Shown: piece after piece, positions 54,422-64,000 of the stretch
How the letters are laid out: every line of letters starts with the position of its first letter
Numbering within the stretch: position 1 is the first letter of the stretch
Source of the DNA: Rotaria sp. Silwood1
Taxonomy: Eukaryota > Rotifera > Eurotatoria > Philodinida > Philodinidae
Length of the DNA: 64,000 nucleotides
NCBI GenBank assembly: GCA_905250075.1
Contig: CAJNOP010000002.1
Coordinates: 1,927,867 to 1,991,866 of the forward strand
Reading direction: 5' to 3'
Translations under genes and position numbers: made by a program
The notes under the pieces: generated by a model
What the model saw: the letters and a program-made list of their open reading frames with translations, nothing else
What the model was told of the DNA's origin: nothing
The model's database searches: none

Positions 54422-57196
54422 ATGGCTACTCGATCTTCATCGTCATTACGAAGTCGTAATGCTTCATCATCAACTAATACAAGTGGATTAAATCTTTCTC
54501 GCGCACAAGAAAAGGAACAATTGGAAACTCTTAATAATCGTTTGGCTGTTTATATTGATACTGTGCGTCGTCTAGAACATGATAATAAAGAATTAAAGGT
54601 AAATTCTTTTTTTTTTTGCAAAAAAAAACAGTTATCAAAAGTTTTAATTTGTTAGAGTATCATTGCGTCATATAGTGATACATATGAAGTTGAAACATCT
54701 AAAGTTAAACAATTATATGAACGTGAACTTGAAGATGCAAAAAAATTAATTGAAGAACTTGCAAGAGAAAAATCACGTTTAGAAATTGATGCTGAAAAAT
54801 CAAATGCCGAATCACAAGATGCATTAGCTAAGTATGTGTATTTTTTTGTTTGCTTGTTTTTTTAAATGTAACCAATACATACATATTATTTTAGACTTGC
54901 TCGAAAAGAACGTGAATTACGTGCTGCTGAAGGTCGTTTGAAACAATATGAAACAGAAATTGGAGATTTAAAAGCACGTAATGAAGCACTTGGATATGAT
55001 GCTAATCGAAAAACAGATGAAAATGTGGTAAGTTTCCAAATAAGAAATCCTCGGTAGACTTTGAAAAGTGAATAAGAATGTATAATTATTGCTGAAATAC
55101 AGTCAATCGATATTAATGATCTTATGTATACTTCCATCTAAGAGGAGTATTTAGCAAGTAGAAACCTGTTTGTTGGATTTGCTATGAATAATTAACAGAA
55201 AAATTCAAGGTTACTATAAAATCCGATAGAATTACTATTGTTTCTTTCTAATCGAAGGAAACATTTTTGCCTTATTACCACCATACACACATCTTGATTA
55301 CAGTGTGCAGAAACATGCCAAGTCTATGTAATAAACTGATATCATATTTTTGATGATATTTTAAGAAAGAGTTATTGATATCATTCTTATAAGGAAAGCT
55401 TTGTCACTCGGTCATCATACAAGATTGAAAAAAAGAAAACTGTCGATATCTATCAGATAAAACTCAAAATTTTTTCTCAAGAAACAAGATAAAATACACG
55501 TTCAATGTTTCACAGGCAAAGATAATATCTTTTAAGTGAAGTTATATGTATGAATGTTTCCGTTAGTGTAATTCTATTGGATTGTTTTGATAACATGAAA
55601 TAACTACAGTGTAAAGCCCGTTGAATCGGTCCTATAGGTATTTAATAAGCAGACTCCGGCTCCTAAACACATTCCATAAAGCAGGTCAGAATCTCTGAGA
55701 TGTTGAGTAAGTCAGTTTCGTATTCGAAAATTTTGAATCCGACGGGCTCTATAGCCATGTGTGAAGCTCATTGATTATTTATGTATATTTGTTGGTTGAA
55801 GAGTTTACGTGGTGTTAATAATGATCTTGAAAAACAAGTCAATACATTAAAACGTCAACTTGAAGCTGAAACACTTCTTCGTATTGATCTTGAAAATAAA
55901 AATAAAACTTTACGTGAAGAACTTCAATTTAATGAACAAATTCATGAAACGGTAAATAAGCCAATATTTTTATTTTCATAGATAGAAAAACTATAAAGAA
56001 AAAGAATTCTTTTCTAGGCTATTGAAGAAATTCGTAAACAAAAACACTATGAAGTCAGATCATATGATGATGGTTTACATCAACAATATGATGATCGTTT
56101 ATTACATGAATTACAAGAATTACGTATGCAAACTGAACAAGAAATGCAAGCTATGCGTGATGAAATAGCTGGTCAATATGAAAAAAAAATTGAAGATTTA
56201 CAAACAACAATACGTCGTAATGCTGATCAATTTGGTACATACCGTACTGATGTATTATCATATCGTGAACGTATTGAAGATGTGACAAAAGCTCGTGATG
56301 CATTAAATGATAAAGTATTATCACTTGAGCAACGTTGTCGTGATTTGGAAGATCGTCTTCATCGTTCACAACAACGACAAGATGAATTATTAGCTGAACG
56401 TGACAATGATATTGAACGTTTAAAACAACAAATTGAACAAATGCAAATTGATTATCAAAATTTACTTGATATTAAAATTGGTCTTGATAGAGAAATATCA
56501 ACATATAGAAAATTACTTGAATCTGAAGAAGAACGGTAAAAAAAATCTTGTTTTTTTTTTATTAAAAACAAACAAAAATAACTTATTTTTGAATATATAG
56601 ACTTAATATATCTGGTAATTTATCGCGTATGGAAGGATCAAATATGTCAGCAACAACAACAACATCAACATTTGATAGTAGTTCATATCCATCACGTAAA
56701 CGTCCACGTTATGAACTTGATGATCAACCATCAATAAATACACAATTACTTGATGGTATTAATATTATTGATGATGAAAGTGCACAACCAAAATTTGTTA
56801 AATTAATTAATAATTCTAAACAAGATGTTTCATTTAATGGATGGATGCTTAAACGAAAAGTTGGTTCACAATCATATGAATATAAATTTCCTAAAGGAAT
56901 GGTTCTTAAAGCTGGTGCTACAACAACAGTAAGATGAAGTTTTTCTTTTTCTTTGTGGGAAGTTAGCAATGAACTTTTCTAGATTTGGAGTTCGGATGTT
57001 AATGATATTTCGGTTGATCCACCAACAAATTTAAAATTACGTACAACAAAATGGTTTACAGCTGGTAATGAAAGTAAAAAAACAATTTTGGAAGATTCGG
57101 AAGGACGCGTAAGTTTAATTTTTTGTTTAATTTAATTAATAATTTTCTTTTGTTGTTATTTAGGTTATTGCTGAGAAGACAATTACTATTAAATAG
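54422..57196 (+). CDS. nuclear lamin-type intermediate filament protein, no CaaX box
   Basis: Eight exons (54422-54598, 54656-54831, 54895-55027, 55802-55951, 56018-56535, 56601-56928, 56983-57108, 57164-57196) encode 546 residues. The Ser-rich head is followed by the coil 1A start LSRAQEKEQLETLNNRLAVY IDTVRRLE and a long coiled-coil rod. The rod ends in the intermediate-filament consensus LLDIKIGLDREISTYRKLLE SEEERL. The tail has a nuclear localisation signal (SRKRPRYE) and an Ig-like lamin tail domain (FVKLINNSKQDVSFNGWMLK, SYEYKFPKGMVLKAGATTTI W, FTAGNE..). The protein ends EKTITIK, directly after the Ig fold, with no CaaX farnesylation box. Lamins line the inner nuclear membrane. Intron 3 (55028-55801) is the only long one and carries a degenerate inverted pair AGCCCGT..GAATC / GAATCCGACGGGCT (55614-55750). 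Confidence 0.93.
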
Positions 57197-59442
57197 ATAG
57201 AAGAAAATATTGATTTGTTTATTATGTATAACATTTCGTATAAATATTCTTGATGTAGTTTTTTTTTTTTTGTTTTTTGAAAAGTTTTGTCTTTATTCAA
57301 GATATATGTGTGGTGTTTTGTTTGTTATTGTTGTTTTTTTTAAATTCTTGTGCCAGTAGAATTAAAAAAAAAGAAACCGAATTATTGATTTTGAATGCTT
57401 TTCTTTTTTTGTGCACATATATATATTAAGTCTTATTTTCTCGTGTTTTGTGTCTTCTTTTCGTTTGTCTTCTGAGAAACTAACTGTACTTTAAACGTCT
57501 ACATATTTGACTATATCGTTGTTGTTTATTATTGTTGGTTCTTGTTTTTTTCTTCTTTTCAATCATGAGCATTTATGATGTTTCTTTTTTCGTTGTTGTA
57601 TTCTTCTTCTCAGTAGTAAACTAAACTTGGCGCAGAATGATGCAATGAATATTGTAGTCTTATGAATTTATAGATAAGTAATTAGTTGTAGGATTTTAAG
57701 ATATCGATATAAATGAAACATAAGTTGATAAGAAATCTATTCTTTCATAGATGCATTAGAATTTCGATTTTTGCCTTTAAAAAGTTCGCGTTATGAAAAC
57801 AAATGGTATCTGCTGTATAAAGAACAAATATGTTAAATATTTTTATCTTTTGTATTTTTAATATGATTACTACAAAATAGATAAGAAATGGATGAAATCA
57901 ATGAGTAGCTTAGAAATTGTATATAGGTTTTACTGTCTATTGATAAGATAAAATGTATGGTCATTAGCATTTCTTTTGTAAGAGGATTTTGTTTTCGTTG
58001 ATATTTATGGAATCAGAGAGATGGGTATTGTAGCTGGGTGTATTTATGTCAGAAATACTTGGAACTGATCAAGTTTTTTTAACCGAACCTGAGCCGACCC
58101 GTTTTAAAACTTCAAACCAGACCGGTTCGCTTTCAAGTATAAGTAAGAGTGGGAATGTGAATGTTATTGTAATGGAGATCTTCCCTCACGCTAATCATTT
58201 GCTCATTTCTTATGTTCGAAATAATCAACAAATAGTAATTCTCGTAAACTTCTACGCACGAATGGATTATTGCATTTATTGGTCCTATAAACTTCCTATT
58301 ATCAAACTATTTGAATAATACAAAAAGTAGAACGCCGCTAGAGATTGTCAGACCTAAAATTTTTGGACTCGGATCTAGTTGACCAAACTTTTTTGGACTG
58401 AAACTCTGCTGGGTCCGGGATCAACTTGGTGGACTCTAGACATCACCACGAATGCGTTACACAAGCATTCTTATTATAATACCGTTTCTCTCAAGAATAT
58501 GTTTAACAATTTAAGCTAACTGATCTTTCATATGATGATTCTGGCATCTTGTTCATAAATACATCATATGTAACTCAATGAAATATAAGTTCAATAAAAA
58601 TTTCAAAGTGAATCTTATTGTATAAATAACGATGCAGAATGAATAAACTCATTAGAGATGAATTTCTTTTCATGATTGTGGGGTAAAATTTCTTGATAAT
58701 TTCATCAGAAAATATGGAAATAGGAACCATGCGTACAGATAGATATTTAAGCACAAGGAAAACTCAACATATCAAAGAATAAAAGTAAATGTGACGTCTG
58801 TTGAACGATCAATGAATGTGTGGGTGTCAGTGTTCTTTTCATTTCCATCAAGATCATCACTTTTTTTTGCATGATTAAATTTTCGGTACTCAATCATGAG
58901 TATAAGTTCAGAAAAAAAATTACTTATGTTGCCGTAGGATACCTCTAATTGTCTTATTGTTCATGAGCAACTTTCAATCATTTGTCATGGCGATAAACAT
59001 TTACAAATAATCACAGCGGTCACCAGAATAACACTCAATCATGAAACATATTATCACCTTTTGTTCAATTGACATTAATATATGCTGAGAGAAGAAACAT
59101 ATATACTTAGAAAGTGGAAAGAAACGTATGTACACATTCATTCGACAAAAATTCATACATGCTGACTTATATTCGCTTTGAACTGATGTGCAAATTTTAT
59201 AACTCGCTTCATTTGCATATTCTCTTTTACTATTTATTTATATCACGTACACCGCCTTTTTTAAGATCATTTCAAGTAGCTTTCCTTTTTTCTTAAGTTA
59301 AATATATATTCATCATTATCAAACAATAATTATTATCCATGAATAATTTGATTATTAAGATAATAGACTTTATGAATTCATTTCTTATTCTAAATACAAA
59401 GGAAAAAAGAAAACAAACAAACAAAAAAAAGAAAATTCAATA
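57197..59442. other. intergenic
   Basis: T-rich 3' flank of the lamin gene, then unassigned sequence. Degenerate CG-rich words (GAACCTGAGCCGACCCG near 58086; GGACTCGGATCTAG near 58364; CTGGGTCCGGGATC near 58408) resemble those elsewhere in the window. A telomere-like copy lies near 58815. An open stretch at 58046-58318 is not credible as a gene. Confidence 0.5.
58740..58860. repeat. worn telomere-like repeat copy
   Basis: ATTTAAGCACAAGGAAAA near 58745, then GAATGTGTGGGTGTCAGTGT and TTCTTTTCATTTCCAT at about 58813-58850. The same three elements in the same order occur at 46.0 kb, which shows that these are copies of one repeat rather than chance GT-rich words. The AC-rich arm has decayed. Confidence 0.55.
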
Positions 59443-60150
59443 TCATAAATTGATGATTGTATCTGATTGAATATTTCGTTTTCGTTGAAAATTATCGTTA
59501 TTCTGAATCATTAATCTATGATTTAGATTATCATTTTGATTCACTGTTTGTTGTTTTTGTTTTTTTTTAATATAATTTTTTAATTTTTTATATTTAGGAA
59601 ATATACCAATCCAATATTGACTTTCTAAGTAACCAATATATAAATTTTTTGCTAAACATTTTCCAATTTGTCGTAACTGAAATTTATAATAAAAATAATC
59701 ACTTATTTTAATAAAATCAATATCTTCTATAATAAATACAAGATGATAAAGAAGTATATTATAAGATTTAATTTCATGTAAACATATATAGACACGATCA
59801 ATTGAACATTGTTGCTTTATTATATTATCTATATAGATTGATACATGAAAATCAATCGGAGATAAAACAATACGTCTTTGTTTGAAATTTTCAATAAGAT
59901 TTAAACATAAAAATAGTGTGAAAAGTCCAAATGTAAATAATAATAGAAATTGAGAACCTGATATCCAGTATTCATTTATATGAATCTGATAATAAGAATA
60001 TAGAGTTAATACAAATATTAATATTTGTATAAGAATTATGAAATAAATTGTTGACCAACGACGATATTTATATTCAAATGTAAATGATTGAGTATATGTA
60101 AATGGATAATATGGATTTAAACGAAATTGCTCAAGAAGTTTATCACCAAA
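59443..60150 (-). CDS. TMEM249-like protein, 3' terminal exon (235 codons)
   Basis: This exon lacks an initiator ATG and starts after an acceptor (TTTTTCATAG). The translation is GDKLLEQFRLNPYYPFTYTQ, FTFEYKYRRWSTIYFI, two membrane helices, RRIVLSPIDFHVSIYIDN, DRVYICLHEIKSYNILLYHL, FQLRQIGKCLAKNLYIGYLE and a basic/Asn-rich tail. The order (LNP.YPF, two helices, RRRIVL, a beta-rich region with VY..L, GK.LA..L.I.Y) agrees with my recollection of TMEM249, the theta auxiliary subunit of the sperm CatSper calcium channel. Upstream exon(s) are expected beyond 60150 but could not be identified with confidence. Similarity is remembered, not searched, so the family call is moderate; that it is a real coding exon is strong. 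Confidence 0.65.
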   Translation of the reverse strand, partial: FGDKLLEQFRLNPYYPFTYTQSFTFEYKYRRWSTIYFIILIQILIFVLTLYSYYQIHINEYWISGSQFLLLFTFGLFTLFLCLNLIENFKQRRIVLSPIDFHVSIYIDNIIKQQCSIDRVYICLHEIKSYNILLYHLVFIIEDIDFIKISDYFYYKFQLRQIGKCLAKNLYIGYLESQYWIGIFPKYKKLKNYIKKKQKQQTVNQNDNLNHRLMIQNNDNFQRKRNIQSDTIINL

Positions 60151-63100
60151 CTATGAAAAATAGAATCTTATATATAGGATGTTGGAAATGCAAAATTAAA
60201 GAAGATTATTTTTTATACATGAAGATTAGATAGAGCGTGACAAGCTGATCAAGAAAAACTGTTGTTCTTTCTTTTTTTTGGAATGGGATTTAAGGAGAAA
60301 AATTTCAGTTGTTTTGAATTGACCGACTGTTTTTAAAAAATAGGTCAATTATTAGTAACCGACAAAATGTCAATTTTTTTTCTTTCCTTCAAATTTCAAA
60401 AGTGTTTGTCTCAGATACAGTATGAAAATCTGAATCTAGAAAAGTCAGTTTAAATGAACTTTTAGATTCAGTCCTTCACAGTGAATTTGACACAAATAAT
60501 TTTGAAATTTGAGAAAAAAAAAGGTTGACCTTTTTTTTTTGTCGTTTACTATTAATTGACGTATCTTTCATAATAGGTAGGTCATCGAAAAAAAAGTGAT
60601 CCTTACCCCCTAAAAAACATTTCCGATAAAAGAAAAAGCCGGTATTATTGATGCTCGTCACGCTCGATTTAATCTTATTTACGAAAGTCTGCTTTACGAT
60701 TGCATTTTTAGCGCTTAATAATAATAATAATAATAAAAAGATAAACATACAGGGTCATAAGATTTTAGAATAATTGATAGTAATGTTCGAAATTTGTTGA
60801 CAAATCGATGGTGATATGATAAGGCCATTCAACGAAAAAAATGATAACTGCTCCATAACATACAATGATTGAAATCTTTTGTTTTTTTTATCGTAAACAA
60901 TCGCTAATTTATAATCAATGGAAATAATCGTCAATCATCTTTATGATTCATCGATCTGTCTCGCGCGTTTCCTACCTAGATGATTTACTCATTTTAATAT
61001 GGAGATCGATTAAAAGCTCAATAGATTTCTTTTTTGAGTAATACAAAATAAATTTTCGGCTCAGCAAAGTTTCATGTTGAAATTCTGAAAACACTTTTTC
61101 TGTTACTATGACATTCATTTTAGAAAATATCATAAAAATACAGTATCACCTGAGCAATAAGCTAAGGACATGCTCTCTATTTAGGTCACTCATAGCTCAA
61201 TTTAGACCTACATAAGGCATATAGTCGTGATTCAAAATCGATTAAACAGTTGGATGACTTCCTTCTTGAAAAATTAAATTTTTTGCATTTTAGCTTGTCT
61301 TGATGACAATAAATTCTGATTATTTGAATATAATTCTATTTAAAATAGTTTAGTCAGAAATATATTATTACTTTCTTTAATCAAACGAATCTTTATAGTA
61401 ATTTTAATCATTCGAAAATATAATAGACAACCTTGAATGCTTTGCAAATATTAAGACAATACTAAATAATAACAACTTATTTTCTTATTTTATTCTGAAA
61501 ATCCATTCTTTAAATTCTATTCTTGAAAATATTTTTAAAAAAATTTTTTCGTAATGAAAACTATACCATCTATATATTCATTTCATAGAATTATCGTTTA
61601 TTATTGTGGTACAAATGATTCATATAAAATAGATAATATTTCACAATCATATGAAATGATAAGAATAATAATTTATTCATGATATTTTTGTTGAATGTTT
61701 AATTTAATTTTTTTTATGGAAGATATTCATACATTGACCATCGTAAAGTATATACAGTTTTTGTTAAAAAATATAATGAAAATTTTATCTTAATTTTACC
61801 AGTAGTTTTCAGTTTTTTTATGAATAACATGAGACAATAACCCAAATTATGTTCTAATTTCTCAATTTTATGTAAGATACGTATTTCGATATAATATTAT
61901 GATGACGTTTTCTTCTGTAACAGATTTTATTCAACGAATTTTTCTGTAGAACAAATTACGATTTTAACAATCTTTTGAGTATTTAATTCATTTATGTCAT
62001 ATGATTTTATCAGAAACTGTAAGATATTATGTTCATTTCATTGATTTAACATTATCATTGTGTTGACATCATGAAATAAAACATCAGATCAAACAGTTTT
62101 ACAATATTTATAATAATTCAGTGACATTTTTATTTTGTGTGTACATACTAATATAACTCTCTATCTCCCTTTAGTTTTATAATAGTCTTATGAATTTTCA
62201 GCCGTCATATCATATTGTTAATTTAATACTTTTAAATTATTGAAGTGTTTCGTTTCTTCGAGTAAAATAACTAAAATAGAATAAATTTGATGAAAGAACA
62301 CTCATTGATAATCACAACAAATGTATGAAAAAGTCATCTCTTATTATTGAATATTAAAGCAGAAACACACTTAGAAACATTCATAAATGCATCCGTCTAC
62401 TACTGCTTTTATCGATAAAAAAATATTAGAATTTCATTTTATAATATGAAGCATTGTCAAGTTTAATAGTGGTATACTGTTTTACCGATTGCAATGAATA
62501 ATCTAGTTTAATACTGTCCTTGATGAAAGTTTCTCTTTCAAAAAAGGTAAGAAAAACAAACACGTGATTCTCTTTCATTTCGATTCTTTATTACCAGGTG
62601 CGGACATGTAATTTATTTGTAATTAAAAATACATGCTGACGTAAGTATAAGACATCGGAATATTTTTCAAGTATGTATATATGTTTATTGAAAGACGAAA
62701 TTCAGCATTGTCTTCATATAGGTTTATCCTTGAAAAAAAATGTCCTATTTTTTTCTTCTAAATTTACATACAAAACTTTCAATGTGCAGTTGTATTGTTG
62801 AGTAATTTCCCATTTACAATAGCTAAAATGAGGTTTATTATTGAAATACTTCATTATTAGACAGATGTGACTTTTTTTGCACAGCATCTTCTATTGAAAG
62901 AAGGCATATTGATGTTGCCATAAGTACAAAAAATTCATGCAGAACAAGGTTAATGTTATTTATTCAATTATGACGATTTTTAAACATTTCTACGAAGTCG
63001 GATGCGCTGTGGTGTAGTGAGCTCTACTGTTTTAAATCAACACCTTTGTCAACATGCAATGTAATTTTTTTTTCGAAACGATAGACTGCATTTGTTTGAA

Positions 63101-63789
63101 AATCTATACAATAACACATTGTCATTCGTTCTCCGAGCATATAATGAATCACAATATTCGCATAAAAAAGGCAACAGATTTTTTTTGTTTGAAGTTAAAA
63201 CTATTTTTTTTTGCACTACACTAATAGGATGAGATAAAAAAAATCAATTATTTGCACAATTTCCAAGACAACAAGCTGAGCACTACGAACGGTTATTTTT
63301 GTATTTACTTGTGATGTATTACTAGTATCCTTGACACATTGCGTTCCTAGCTACGTTTATACCCTCAACTGTTTTTCTTTTTTAATTCAATTTACAAATA
63401 AAGATTTATAAATTAACTAGCGCCCTCATCATTCTACCTGTCAAAGTTCTTTTACCAATTGGTTATTTAGTACAATCCAATCGACATTAAACAAGAAGTT
63501 TTCCCAAGCCAACAATCACAAAACAGAACAGAATACATGTATACATGCTCACATATTTGTACATATATTTAATTTCTGTTACGCCTCAATGCATATACAT
63601 TTGCATTTTATCCCTATTCTTTTCAAGCGATATTGACCTTGCTTTATGTGCTATTAATAATCGATGTAGTAATCAAAGTCAACTATACTACAAGACATGT
63701 TTTTGTTTCTATTTCGTAGATAATATTTTATTACCGATTTTTTTTAACAAAAAGAAAAGTTCATCGACTGTTTAACAACCAAATTATTA
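60151..63789. other. AT-rich gene-poor interval
   Basis: May include the missing 5' exon(s) of the TMEM249-like gene. An AAT microsatellite lies at about 60718-60738. No transposon, RNA gene or conserved coding stretch is recognised; short open stretches (60476-60748 minus, 63545-63775 plus) are not credible. Confidence 0.5.
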
Positions 63790-64000
63790 ATGATGTTCTC
63801 AACAACAATTCGAACAAATAGACAATCATCAAATAATTTTCTTTATTTCTTACATAGTCTCTTTTTATTACATATATGCACTGCATTTTTAACTATTGTC
63901 AATGCTTTAAATAATCATGAAAATGAAGGTTAGAAACATTTTTTTTTGTCAATTTTGAAAATGATCTTTAATTTTTATTTTTCTAGCATTTATTCAATTA
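63790..64000 (+). CDS. 5' end of a secreted or membrane protein (cut by window end)
   Basis: ATGATG at 63790 opens a frame with a basic, polar start (MFSTTIRTNRQSSNN) followed by a hydrophobic leader (FLYFLHSLFLLHICTAFLTI VNA) that looks like a signal peptide. Exon 1 ends at 63928 (GAAG/GTTAGA); a 58-bp intron ends at TTCTAG, and exon 2 starts at 63987 in phase 1 (..ENEAFIQL). The clean signal peptide and splice support a gene. Its identity lies outside the window. Confidence 0.6.

Noticed and set aside
58046-58318. 90-codon open frame
   Set aside because: Lies in degenerate CG-rich repeat words; no domain.
1-64000. tRNA or rRNA genes
   Set aside because: No convincing cloverleaf with A/B boxes or rRNA segment was noticed by eye; a covariance-model scan would be needed to exclude them.

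Overview
The window looks like nuclear DNA of a small invertebrate, most probably a bdelloid rotifer. It is AT-rich. Genes are split by many introns of about 50-70 bp with GT..AG ends. Animal single-copy genes (ABAT, ZNF207/BuGZ, a ceramide kinase, a nuclear lamin, a TMEM249-like protein) sit between long gene-poor stretches full of decayed DNA transposons. Three further points favour bdelloids: a TRAF/MATH-type gene and a DUF4419-type gene, families I recall as expanded there; short G-rich tracts built on TGTGGG, the repeat reported for bdelloid telomeres; and intronless genes of bacterial or algal flavour among intron-rich neighbours. The species cannot be named from the sequence. Two runs of exactly 100 N (19840-19939 and 39564-39663) are scaffold gaps inside repeats.

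Layout. 0-10.7 kb: 3' part of 4-aminobutyrate aminotransferase, a small membrane protein on the minus strand, ZNF207/BuGZ, and a beta-hydroxyacid dehydrogenase with a 1.8 kb intron. 10.7-22 kb: gene-poor, with a 310-bp inverted repeat that encloses a 923-bp hAT-type MITE with 8-bp target duplication, a TRAF-like gene, and a 112/113-bp-period satellite into which a 248-bp palindrome has inserted. 22-28.5 kb: a small secreted cysteine-containing protein (first of two paralogues), a broken short-chain dehydrogenase, a DUF4419 gene and a possible secreted protein. 29-33.3 kb: a candidate 2.9-kb element rich in ACTAGT-centred repeats and a 1.0-kb hAT element with perfect 8-bp target duplication and a decayed transposase.

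34-43 kb: a large intronless gene on the minus strand fusing an extended-SDR sugar-nucleotide epimerase to a second, glycosyltransferase-like domain; a mariner relic; a poly-C gap; and several hairpins with telomere-like arms. 43-52 kb: the second secreted paralogue, a 14-exon ceramide kinase with an antisense mariner relic in one intron, and an intronless gene fusing an N-terminal module I associate with bdelloid proteins to an EI24/CysZ-type membrane domain. 54-64 kb: a nuclear-lamin-type intermediate filament gene lacking a CaaX box, the 3' exon of a TMEM249-like gene, 3.6 kb of AT-rich DNA with nothing recognised, and the first exons of a secreted or membrane protein cut by the window end.

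The genes do not form an operon or pathway; they are independent eukaryotic loci. The most unusual items are the two intronless fusion genes, the dispersed telomere-like hairpin family with a shared loop sequence, and the paired secreted paralogues. All functional calls come from reading translations and recalling families; no database search was possible.
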